This document shows positions 27,393 through 36,121 of a stretch of 64,000 bases of DNA, piece after piece. Every line of letters starts with the position of its first letter. Position 1 is the stretch's first letter. Location of the stretch: NCBI GenBank assembly GCA_003963305.1, contig RXJR01000011.1, positions 17,152-81,151 of the forward strand, given 5' to 3'. The DNA is from Candidatus Melainabacteria bacterium. GTDB taxonomy: Bacteria; Cyanobacteriota; Vampirovibrionia; Obscuribacterales; Obscuribacteraceae. Below the pieces are notes generated by a model. The model saw only the letters and a list, made by a program, of their open reading frames with translations, was not told the origin of the DNA and made no database searches. Made by a program: the position numbers and the translations under genes.

Positions 27393-30137
27393 TCAGGAAA
27401 ACAGATTCGCATCTCTTGCTGAAGCCACAAACCAATTAAATACTCCAGGGCAGGCGAGTCCGGCTGCAGTCACCAGTAAACCAGTAATCACCATAACCGG
27501 TACCGAAGCACCTTTCATGCCGAAATAAGCTGAGTAGGTGGTGCGGAACAGCAATGCCTGCACGGTCAGAGACATTCCGTATACGAAACCTACAATCTCA
27601 AACGAGTTAGCGAGTATGTTCAGAAGCGCTTCCAGATTTGCGAGATTGTTTACACGCACTGTTCCCGAGGTGTTCACCCCTTCCAGCGCTTCCGACGCGG
27701 AGGAGACAGAACCATTTGTCACTCCAGCCAATGCAGGTTCGGCGGGTTTGTTTGCTTCCTCATCAGATGAAGTGTTTGAGGAGGCAACAGTGCCCGAGCC
27801 TTGCTGAACGTATCCTTCATCACTGACTTTCCTCATCAGCACAACGGCGGAGCTTACCGGAGTCACTAGCCGATTGCGAACAGCAACAGCTGTAGCCGCA
27901 TGATAATTTCCGCGAGCTATAAACGCTTGTGATTGTTCCTTGGCAAGCAGAGCACCGAGTTCTGCTGCTTCCTGCGGCGTACCGACCGCTGCGCTTCCAG
28001 TTTTCGGGAATGCGCCCTGCTCGTAGAGTTTGACTATGTACTCTACGCCGCCTGGTTGCCACCGAGAGACAAAGCGAGCCAGATCGTTTTCAATTGATCC
28101 ATTGCGAGGAACCGGAACAAAGGGTCCGATTTCGCGGTGATTCTTGAAAAAATCGATTCCGTCTGTTACTCCATTATCCAAGGCCAGCTCATAGAAGGCA
28201 GGCGTTTGAATATATGGTGCCATCACATACAGTTCGCGATTCAGAGTCGGCTGCGGTCCGTGAATCCACAAAATCGCACCGTCCCTGGTTTCACCTGCAG
28301 TGCCAGCTGCTTTTACAACCGCCTGCAAGTTATCCTGACCGCCATCGAAATCACTTACGGTCAGTTTAGGCAATCCAGACGAAAGTGGCTGCAGCTCCTG
28401 CAATTTGGGAGAAACATCACTTGCAACAATAAGCGAACTAGTCATCGAAGAAGGCAGTTTCGACAAACCAGCCTTGATTGCAGCCAGATCGCTTTTAACA
28501 TTTTGCGAACCGTCCAAAACAACAATCAAATGGTTGGGAACCTTCACCGGCTTAGCCTGTATTGACTCGATAAAATAGCGACCGGGTTTGTTGGGTACTG
28601 CCACGGCAATTGCTCCGAGCGTCGGCTTGCGAGCTGCTGTCACAGATACTCCAGGTCCGGACAGTTCTTCGTTTTTCATACTACCGACGAGAATTCGTTC
28701 ACCGGTCGGCGAAAGACTCTCTTTCAATCCACCAAGCTTCAACGACAGGCGATCTGAAGATCGCAATCTGACTTGATGCTCGCCATTGACCGCAAAATTG
28801 GTATCAATAAAGCGAGGCAAAGCAAGCGTGGCTTCGTCGGCTTTGTCCAACTTGAGAGGCAAAACCATAGTCATGCGCACCTTGAGCTCATCCTGTCCTT
28901 TGACCGGATAACAGTGCAAAAGCGTGCGTCCTCGTCCAAGGTCCGAGACAACAGCAGGAGTATCGTGACCAACAGCGGTGAAACTGTCGGCACGCGGTGC
29001 CTTTCCGCTCGGCGCAAAAGTGGCATCTACAGGCTGTCCATCTTTCCAGACTGTGACATTAGAAATCACAGCGCCTGAAGGTAATGAAAACTCGGCGCGC
29101 GCTTCCTTGTCATCGTAAGCTGTGTTTTTGAAAACAAAGGTCCAATTCAACGTCGAGGAAAGTGCATCGGCATTGACCGCTCCATCCATACCTGATCGCA
29201 CCAGAGAAAGCTCCGGTATCATTGCACCAACAACATGGCGCCTGAGGTAATCGTTTGAAAAACCTGAAAGGTCAGTTGAACGATCGTCTCGGAACGGTTT
29301 CCCAAAAGCAGCAAAATAAAGTTGTTGTTCTGCTTGCGTATTGATTGGAATGAACAAACCGGGTAGCCCGACTGTGCGTGCATCTGCGCATTCAAGACGC
29401 ATATCCTGCTCAGCGTTCAACCAACGCAACATTTTCAATCCATCAAGCTGTTCTTGATGCGTGTTGCCGGCATAAGCCATGTGTTGCGCGACACGCATAT
29501 ACACAGACTTCGCCTCAGCCCCGACAAAACTAAGCAGTGCCATGACGACTCCCACAGCAGAATAAAGCGTGGTGCGAAGCCTGGCGCTTTTGAACTCGCG
29601 CAAGGCTCGCAACTGATATGCCAGGTAAAGCGAGGACAACATTGAAAGAAAAAACGTGCAAGCGATGACCGCAAATCCTTCAGCGAAAGAATGGATCTCA
29701 TGCAAGAAATAGATATTAACGCGCCCCATACAGATTGCAGCAACTGAAACGGCTACAAACAAAAAAGATGCCCCTATAGAGATTCCATTGCAGAGACTAC
29801 GCCGCATCGCAAACCGCACGTCTTTGCGACAGATGGAAGACCAAATAGAGAAATTCGCGATGGGAATGGCGAGGGCCAGAGTGACTTCCACCAGCGTTTC
29901 AATGGGATGCTTAATCAGCAACATGCTGATTCGCTCATGACAGAAGATTGCAAACAGCGCTAGAAACAGTGCTGGCAGCACCACGCCAGTCATCATCACA
30001 GCAGAGCCAATCGGAGCTTCCCAGATTTTTCGGTGTTGCGGTTTCTGATGCAACTCTTCGGCCCAGTTCTCCAGCGGCGGTTCCTCAACACCTGGACCAG
30101 GATGTGGTCGGGCTCGGTTGAAATCCAAATTAACCAT
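27393..30137 (-). CDS. Membrane protein with VIT domain and VWA-like region
   Basis: A 914-residue protein from the chosen start. About five membrane spans fill residues 40-215, and at least two more lie near the C-terminus. Between them is a VIT-type (inter-alpha-trypsin) block, AYDDKEARAEFSLPSGAVI near residue 340, then a VWA-like fold starting LIVVLDGSQNVKSD near 545. The usual DxSxS metal site is altered (DGSQN), so metal-dependent adhesion is doubtful. The overall plan recalls VIT proteins of exosortase-linked sorting systems, but no exosortase is seen here. The start is the second ATG, which has GGAGA upstream; the ATG at 30152 has none. Confidence 0.72.
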   Translation of the reverse strand: MVNLDFNRARPHPGPGVEEPPLENWAEELHQKPQHRKIWEAPIGSAVMMTGVVLPALFLALFAIFCHERISMLLIKHPIETLVEVTLALAIPIANFSIWSSICRKDVRFAMRRSLCNGISIGASFLFVAVSVAAICMGRVNIYFLHEIHSFAEGFAVIACTFFLSMLSSLYLAYQLRALREFKSARLRTTLYSAVGVVMALLSFVGAEAKSVYMRVAQHMAYAGNTHQEQLDGLKMLRWLNAEQDMRLECADARTVGLPGLFIPINTQAEQQLYFAAFGKPFRDDRSTDLSGFSNDYLRRHVVGAMIPELSLVRSGMDGAVNADALSSTLNWTFVFKNTAYDDKEARAEFSLPSGAVISNVTVWKDGQPVDATFAPSGKAPRADSFTAVGHDTPAVVSDLGRGRTLLHCYPVKGQDELKVRMTMVLPLKLDKADEATLALPRFIDTNFAVNGEHQVRLRSSDRLSLKLGGLKESLSPTGERILVGSMKNEELSGPGVSVTAARKPTLGAIAVAVPNKPGRYFIESIQAKPVKVPNHLIVVLDGSQNVKSDLAAIKAGLSKLPSSMTSSLIVASDVSPKLQELQPLSSGLPKLTVSDFDGGQDNLQAVVKAAGTAGETRDGAILWIHGPQPTLNRELYVMAPYIQTPAFYELALDNGVTDGIDFFKNHREIGPFVPVPRNGSIENDLARFVSRWQPGGVEYIVKLYEQGAFPKTGSAAVGTPQEAAELGALLAKEQSQAFIARGNYHAATAVAVRNRLVTPVSSAVVLMRKVSDEGYVQQGSGTVASSNTSSDEEANKPAEPALAGVTNGSVSSASEALEGVNTSGTVRVNNLANLEALLNILANSFEIVGFVYGMSLTVQALLFRTTYSAYFGMKGASVPVMVITGLLVTAAGLACPGVFNWFVASARDANLFS

Positions 30138-30286
30138 AGTAATTTTCTCCATAACAACAGCCCAACATCACCTCCCCGCGCCAGAGCAGTTATCCACCGC
30201 CCAGGCACGGAATGCGTGACATGAGTTGCTAGAACAGCGCGCCAAACGGCGCACCGAATGTAGTACTGAATTCGAAGCCTATTAGT

Positions 30287-30312
30287 AAAAGCGCTTACAA
30301 AACAGTAAGCGC
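30287..30312 (-). terminator. Terminator of the 30373 gene
   Basis: A perfect 8-bp stem, GCGCTTAC with GTAAGCGC, has a 6-base loop. On the minus strand TTTTAC follows. It lies 61 bases after the stop of the upstream minus-strand gene and separates it from the VIT gene. Confidence 0.7.
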
Positions 30313-30372
30313 CACCAGTTTATGCAAACGGCAGAAAAGAGGCGATAGGGTTTTCCCTGAAAACAGGTTAGC

Positions 30373-31134
30373 TTAAACAGCACCAGCCAGATAATACTGC
30401 GCTTTAGCTGCGGCGATTTCATCGCGGGTTTGCTCGATCAGATAATCGAAACAGTGCAAGCAGTAGCGCTCAAGCCGATCCGAAGTCAGAGGTTTTCCTT
30501 CTACTTGCCAGTCAACCAGCCCGACGCCGTTGTCTTCACCAGTGAACGTCATCAGCGGCTTGTGCTGCGACTCGATGTTGGTGAGCGCCATGACTCGCTC
30601 AACCGGAATCAAAAAGAAATCGACTTTGTTGTACTGTCCACGCACTACCATGCTGAAGCGGCAGGTAGAAATTCTGGCTCGGTAAGACGAAACGCTGTGC
30701 AATGGTCGACGCAGGCTATCGAAACTGAGCACCTCTTTCACCAGTGCAGGATTAGTGCAAGAGACTGATAGTTCGGTACATGCGACGGCGCGATTGAACT
30801 CAGAAATATATGGTTCGAGCGTGGTGAAAACTTCATCGACCACTGAGCGCATCGACGAAGCGATGACCTCGTCCATGTTCATTCTCTGCCGCTCAAGAAG
30901 CTTCTGCCCGGCAAGGAAATTGAGAGATTCGCGTGTTATGTCCTGCAGAAATTCCAACCTGACGTTTTGCACACGAACTTTGTAGTTGCCCAATATTTGT
31001 CGAGCGAGATCAAAAGTCGAACTCGGCGCCTGATGCTCGAAGTTGTTGTAACCATCCAACTCGCCTGGATCGATCGCTGCATCCGAGTGATTTCTACGAT
31101 TGTTTGGCAAATGCACTAAGTTAGTTCTTCTCAT
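30373..31134 (-). CDS. Conserved-looking protein of unknown function
   Basis: A 253-residue soluble protein. Its N-terminus is polar. Residues about 80-250 are mixed alpha/beta, with two Cys in CTELSVSC and a CLHCFDYLIEQ segment near the end that could bind metal. No family is recognised. The ATG at 31134 was preferred over an upstream TTG. It is divergent from hen1-pnkp with a gap of about 250 bases, so shared regulation is possible but not shown. Confidence 0.65.
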   Translation of the reverse strand: MRRTNLVHLPNNRRNHSDAAIDPGELDGYNNFEHQAPSSTFDLARQILGNYKVRVQNVRLEFLQDITRESLNFLAGQKLLERQRMNMDEVIASSMRSVVDEVFTTLEPYISEFNRAVACTELSVSCTNPALVKEVLSFDSLRRPLHSVSSYRARISTCRFSMVVRGQYNKVDFFLIPVERVMALTNIESQHKPLMTFTGEDNGVGLVDWQVEGKPLTSDRLERYCLHCFDYLIEQTRDEIAAAKAQYYLAGAV

Positions 31135-31381
31135 TCCCACCCACGCGGTTGATGATGCCTGAAAGATATACAACGGGCTCTTGACAGTCCCGAATTTAGA
31201 ATACCTGCTTGGCGTTTACAGATGTACTTAAGTTTTTGCAATCGAATTTTCCATCCACTCACCGGTTGTGCGTTTGCGCCAAATCAAGTGAACAAGCCAA
31301 TTCATCAAATATTCGTAATCAACGATCGTATATACAACTGAAATACAGGATAATAACCAATCCCTGCAATATTCAAAAGAT

Positions 31382-32785
31382 ATGCTCCTCACGATCTCGA
31401 CTACACATCAACCTGCTACAGACCTGGGATTTTTGCTTCACAAGAACCCCAGCCAGGTGCAGTCGTTCGAACTTTCATTTGGTCAGGTGCATGTTTTCTA
31501 CCCCGAAGCCAACAACGAAAGATGCACGGTGGCGATGCTGCTCGACGTCGATCCGGTCGCACTTGTGCGCGGAAAAGCGGAAGGCTCCGCAGAAGGGGGA
31601 GGTCTGGATCAATATGTGAACGACAGACCATACGTCGCGTCATCTTTTGTCAGCGTCGCCATCGCTCAGGTTTTTCGTTCAGCTCTGTCAGGCAAAAGCA
31701 AAGAGAAGCCGGAGCTGGCGGACGCAGCACTGCCTCTGGTGGCATCAGTTTCAGTAATTCCCTGCCGCGCAGGCGAAGATTATTTGCGCGGTTTGTTCGA
31801 GCCCCTCGGTTACGAGGTCACGGTCACCCAACCCGAGCTTGATAGCAAATTTGGAGAATGGGGAAAGAGCAAATATTACGCACTGACTCTGACGAAAAAC
31901 TGCAAGCTGCGCGAGCTTCTCACGCATTTATATGTGTTGCTACCGGTCCTGGATAACGACAAACACTACTACGTCGGTGACGCCGAAGTGGAAAAACTGC
32001 TGCGGCACGGCGAGGGCTGGTTGAACAACCACCCCAAGAAACAAGATATCTCCAATAAGTATTTAAAACATCGACACAGCCTGGTCCGTCAGATCAACGA
32101 AAGGCTCGCAGCGGATGAATCCAACGAAGATCCTGATGCCGTCGCTGAGAAGAAAGAAGCCGAAGAAGAGTCACTGGAAAGAAAAATCAGTCTAAACGAG
32201 AGACGCATAGGCACAGTAGTGTCGGTGCTCAAACAAAACAACGCGCACCGCGTGGTTGATCTCGGATGCGGCGGAGGCAAGCTGTTGAAGGCGTTGCTTG
32301 AAGAAAAGGAATTCTCAGAAATTGTGGGAATGGATGTTTCGCACCGAGCGCTGGAAATCGCACATCAGAGATTGTATCTAGATCGACTGCCCGAAATGAA
32401 GCGAGCCAGAATCAAACTCATGCAGGGCTCACTCACATATCGAGATGCGAGAATCGCCGGGTACGACGCAGCCACACTGATTGAAGTCATTGAACATCTG
32501 GATGAGCCTCGACTATCAGCCCTGGAAAAGGTGGTCTTCAAGTTTGCCAGACCAAAACTCGTCGTGGTCACAACTCCGAACGTGGAATACAACGCCACTT
32601 TTGAGAACCTGCCGGCAGGGAAATTGCGGCACAGAGACCATCGATTCGAATGGACACGCAATGAATTTCAAGATTGGTCGCATCGAATCGCCACCACATA
32701 CGGTTATAAAGTTCAGTTCCTGCCTGTCGGCGACGAAGACCCTGCTCTCGGCGCACCTACACAAATGGGTGTATTCACGACATGA
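31382..32785 (+). CDS. hen1: RNA 3'-terminal ribose 2'-O-methyltransferase Hen1
   Basis: A 467-residue bacterial Hen1. The N-terminal half is the Hen1-L domain that stimulates the Pnkp ligase. The C-terminal half is a SAM methyltransferase with VVDLGCGGGK at about 291-300. Its metal-binding set is E368, E371 and H372 in EVIEHL, with His417/His420 in KLRHRDHRF. Hen1 methylates the 2'-OH at the 3' end of cleaved RNA so that the sealed junction resists a second cut. It overlaps pnkp by ATGA, indicating translational coupling. No clear ribosome site precedes the ATG. It is well matched to known Hen1 in length and order. Confidence 0.93.
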   Translation: MLLTISTTHQPATDLGFLLHKNPSQVQSFELSFGQVHVFYPEANNERCTVAMLLDVDPVALVRGKAEGSAEGGGLDQYVNDRPYVASSFVSVAIAQVFRSALSGKSKEKPELADAALPLVASVSVIPCRAGEDYLRGLFEPLGYEVTVTQPELDSKFGEWGKSKYYALTLTKNCKLRELLTHLYVLLPVLDNDKHYYVGDAEVEKLLRHGEGWLNNHPKKQDISNKYLKHRHSLVRQINERLAADESNEDPDAVAEKKEAEEESLERKISLNERRIGTVVSVLKQNNAHRVVDLGCGGGKLLKALLEEKEFSEIVGMDVSHRALEIAHQRLYLDRLPEMKRARIKLMQGSLTYRDARIAGYDAATLIEVIEHLDEPRLSALEKVVFKFARPKLVVVTTPNVEYNATFENLPAGKLRHRDHRFEWTRNEFQDWSHRIATTYGYKVQFLPVGDEDPALGAPTQMGVFTT

Positions 32786-35349
32786 AAATTATCCTTCCAG
32801 AACTGTGTGTTGTAGCGCTGATCGGTGTCTCCGGATCAGGCAAGTCTACCTTTGCACGCAAACATTTCAAGCCAACCGAAGTGATCTCCTCCGACTTCTG
32901 CCGCGCCCTTGTTTCCGACGACGAAAACAATCAAGCTGCGACAAATGATGCTTTCGACGTTTTGTACTACATTGCAGGTAAACGGCTTGATGCTGGTCTA
33001 CTTACGGTTATCGATGCAACTAATGTTCAGGACGACGCGCGCAAACCGCTCCTCAACCTCGCGAAAGAGCACCACTGTCTCAGTGCAGCGATAGTGTTGG
33101 ACCTGCCTGAGCAAATCTGCAACTCACGCAATGAAGCTCGCCCGGACCGAAACTTTGGTCCACATGTGATTCCACGCCAGAGGCAGCAGCTCCGCAAGGC
33201 AATTAAACAACTGAAGAGAGAAGGATTTAGATATATCTATATTCTCGACTCAGAAGAAAAGATCGAGGCAGCGACGATCGAACGTCAGCCGCTCTGGAAC
33301 AACCTGAAGCATGAGCATGGTCCATTCGATATTATCGGTGACGTGCACGGATGTTTCGATGAATTGCTCGAACTCGTAAGTAATTTGGGATACTCCGTAA
33401 CGCGCACGGAGACGGCGCCGTTCGGATTCTCAGTCAGCGCTCCGCATCAACGCAAAGCCTGCTTCGTCGGCGACCTCGTTGACAGAGGTCCGAACACGCC
33501 AGACGTACTGAGACTGGTGATGAGCATGATGGAAGCAAACATCGCCATTTGCGTTCCAGGCAATCACGACGTCAAACTGATGCGGAAATTGAAAGGCGCC
33601 GACGTACGTATCACTCATGGACTGGCGGAATCGCTTGAGCAACTTGAGCGCGAAACGCCTGAGTTTAAAAATCAGATTGTTGAGTGGGTAGACAAACTGA
33701 TAAGCCATTACGTGCTCGATGACGGCAAACTGGTTGTCGCCCACGCCGGTATGAAAGAGAAATTCCAGGGCAGGGGTTCAGCCAAAGTGCGTGACTTCGC
33801 GCTATTTGGCGAAACCACTGGCGAAACCGACGAATATGGACTGCCAGTGCGCTACAACTGGGCCAGTGACTATCGTGGCAACGCAATGGTCGTGTACGGA
33901 CACACGCCCGTTGTAGAACCGGAGTGGATCAATCGCACCATCTGCATAGATACTGGTTGCGTATTTGGTGGCAAGCTCACGGCACTACGCTATCCAGAGC
34001 GCGAACTTGTTTCAGTGCCGGCAAAGAAAATCTACTACGAGTCGGTCAAGCCATTTCTTCCGGAATCGGAGGATAGTCCGCCGGTCGAGAAACATACAGC
34101 AGAGAACGATGTTCTGGATTTGAATGACGTAATCGGCAAGCGTGTTGTTCAAACGCGCTTTGGACGCTCAGTGATGATTCGCGAAGAGAACGCTATTGCG
34201 GCTCTGGAGGTAATGAGTCGCTTCGCTGTCAATCCTAAATGGCTCGTCTACCTGCCTCCGACAATGTCTCCGAGCGAGACAAGCAAGCAGCCGGGAATGC
34301 TTGAACATCCGACCGAAGCATTCAACTACTACCTTGAGCAAGGCATAGCAAAAGTCGTCTGCGAGGAGAAACATATGGGTTCTCGCGCTGCCGTTGTAGT
34401 GGGAAAAGACACCAACGCCATCGAGAAACGATTTGGTATCAAATCTGAGGGCTCTGGAATTTGTTACACCCGCACAGGGCGGAGATTCTTCGATAAACCG
34501 CAACTCGAGACTGAGTTAATTGCTGAAATCACGACAGCGATAACAAAAGCAAATCTGTGGGAAGAATTCAGCACCGATTGGTTTGTCCTGGATTGCGAGC
34601 TCATGCCCTGGTCAGCCAAGGCGCAAGAACTCATTAAGGATCAGTACGCAGCGGTAGGCGCGGCCGCCCGCACATCGATTACATCGGCATTGCAGGCGCT
34701 GAACGAAACACAACAACGCGGCATTGACGTGAGTGGGTTGACGGAAAGGTTCAAGAGCCGTGAAACATCTGTCAATCTCTACACTGAATCTTACCAACGC
34801 TACTGTTGGACCGTGAACGGGTTGAGCGACTACAAACTGGCACCATTTCACATAATGGCGTCGGAAGGAAAAGTACACATCGATCAAAATCATCAATGGC
34901 ACATGAACCACATTGCCCGAATCGCCGAACAAAGCAACGGCTTGATCATCAGCACACAACACAGGATCGTCGACCTGACTGACAAAGAAGCAGTCGCAGA
35001 CGCCACACAATGGTGGACGGAATTGACAAATGCCGGCGGTGAGGGCATGGTGATCAAACCGTTCGATTTCATCGCCAGAGGCACGCGCGGCTTTGTACAG
35101 CCTGCTGTAAAATGCCGTGGACGAGAATATCTGCGCATCATTTACGGTCCCGAATACACGAATGAGGAGCATCTGCAAAGACTGCGCCGCCGCGGTTTAG
35201 CCAGCAAGCGCGGTCTGGCTGCTCGCGAATTTGCACTCGGCATAGAGGCTCTCGAAAGATTCGTGCGTCACGAACCACTCTACCGGGTTCATGAGTGTGT
35301 TTTCGGCGTACTTGCGCTGGAAAGCGAGCCGGTCGACCCTCGCTTGTAG
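32782..35349 (+). CDS. pnkp: Polynucleotide kinase-phosphatase-ligase Pnkp
   Basis: An 855-residue, three-domain RNA repair enzyme. The kinase has P-loop GVSGSGKS at residues 15-22. The metallophosphoesterase has GDVHG at about 185, GDLVDRGP near 230 and GNHD near 260. The C-terminal adenylyltransferase-ligase has nucleotidyl Lys530 in EKHMGSR and distal GGEGMVIKP and QPAVKCRGREYLRIIYGP motifs. It heals 5'-OH and 2',3'-cyclic phosphate ends left by ribotoxins and, with Hen1, seals them with a 2'-O-methyl mark. Length and domain order match characterised bacterial Pnkp. The start overlaps the hen1 stop. Confidence 0.96.
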   Translation: MKIILPELCVVALIGVSGSGKSTFARKHFKPTEVISSDFCRALVSDDENNQAATNDAFDVLYYIAGKRLDAGLLTVIDATNVQDDARKPLLNLAKEHHCLSAAIVLDLPEQICNSRNEARPDRNFGPHVIPRQRQQLRKAIKQLKREGFRYIYILDSEEKIEAATIERQPLWNNLKHEHGPFDIIGDVHGCFDELLELVSNLGYSVTRTETAPFGFSVSAPHQRKACFVGDLVDRGPNTPDVLRLVMSMMEANIAICVPGNHDVKLMRKLKGADVRITHGLAESLEQLERETPEFKNQIVEWVDKLISHYVLDDGKLVVAHAGMKEKFQGRGSAKVRDFALFGETTGETDEYGLPVRYNWASDYRGNAMVVYGHTPVVEPEWINRTICIDTGCVFGGKLTALRYPERELVSVPAKKIYYESVKPFLPESEDSPPVEKHTAENDVLDLNDVIGKRVVQTRFGRSVMIREENAIAALEVMSRFAVNPKWLVYLPPTMSPSETSKQPGMLEHPTEAFNYYLEQGIAKVVCEEKHMGSRAAVVVGKDTNAIEKRFGIKSEGSGICYTRTGRRFFDKPQLETELIAEITTAITKANLWEEFSTDWFVLDCELMPWSAKAQELIKDQYAAVGAAARTSITSALQALNETQQRGIDVSGLTERFKSRETSVNLYTESYQRYCWTVNGLSDYKLAPFHIMASEGKVHIDQNHQWHMNHIARIAEQSNGLIISTQHRIVDLTDKEAVADATQWWTELTNAGGEGMVIKPFDFIARGTRGFVQPAVKCRGREYLRIIYGPEYTNEEHLQRLRRRGLASKRGLAAREFALGIEALERFVRHEPLYRVHECVFGVLALESEPVDPRL

Positions 35350-35480
35350 TTCAGAATTGAGCACTATCTCAAAAGACATAGACGACACGCCTGTAGACAC
35401 ATACGCTCAAGACATCCACGCACTATATCTAGTGCAAAGTCGTCGGCTGATCTAAAATGCAGTGACGATTTCAGGAAGCC

Positions 35481-36014
35481 ATGGACAAATACGACGCAGT
35501 CACTCTCGCCCGCGATTTACTAAAGGACTACGGTCTGCCCAGTTGGGACGTGAAGCTCAACAAAAACAAGCGGCAGCTCGGTGTCTGCAAACAGAATCTG
35601 AAGCGGATAGAACTCTCCGAGCATTATGTGATGATGAATGCTCGTGAGAAGGTCATCGACACAATATTGCATGAGATCGCACATGCCCTGGTTGGTGTTG
35701 AGCATGGACACGATTCAGTTTGGAAGGATATGTGCGCAAAGCTCGGCTGCAACCCGATGTCGTGTGAAAGCAGCGCCGAAATGCCTGAAGGCGACTGGAG
35801 AGCAGAGTGCCCAACTTGCCTGAAAGTTTTCACGCGATTTCGCCGCCCGAAAGTCCTGAGCGGCTTCTACTGCACAAGCTGTGGACCGGTCAAAGGTCCA
35901 TTAGCATTCAAAAATTTGAAACTGAAATACAAGCAAAAGGTTATTCAAGCCGCGACAAAACATGAAGGCACTGAATACGAAGGCACCAAACAACTGATGC
36001 TCAAGATATTTTAG
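35481..36014 (+). CDS. SprT-like zinc metalloprotease
   Basis: A 177-residue protein with the HEIAH motif at residues 64-68 and a third His in VEHGHDSVW, the zinc site of SprT/Spartan-type proteases. A C-terminal zinc ribbon (CPTC...YCTSCG) follows. Eukaryotic Spartan degrades DNA-protein crosslinks; the bacterial substrate is not established. It starts 131 bases after pnkp on the same strand. The ATG is preceded by AGGA. It could be co-transcribed with the repair genes, but no direct evidence exists. Confidence 0.85.
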   Translation: MDKYDAVTLARDLLKDYGLPSWDVKLNKNKRQLGVCKQNLKRIELSEHYVMMNAREKVIDTILHEIAHALVGVEHGHDSVWKDMCAKLGCNPMSCESSAEMPEGDWRAECPTCLKVFTRFRRPKVLSGFYCTSCGPVKGPLAFKNLKLKYKQKVIQAATKHEGTEYEGTKQLMLKIF

Positions 36015-36121
36015 AAATTGGTCGCAACCAGCGTCAAAAAATAGTCGACATTGGCGTCCCGACAAAATATTCGCAGGCGCTGTTGGGGTACACTACAGGA
36101 ACTGGCGTCGGATGATTAACA

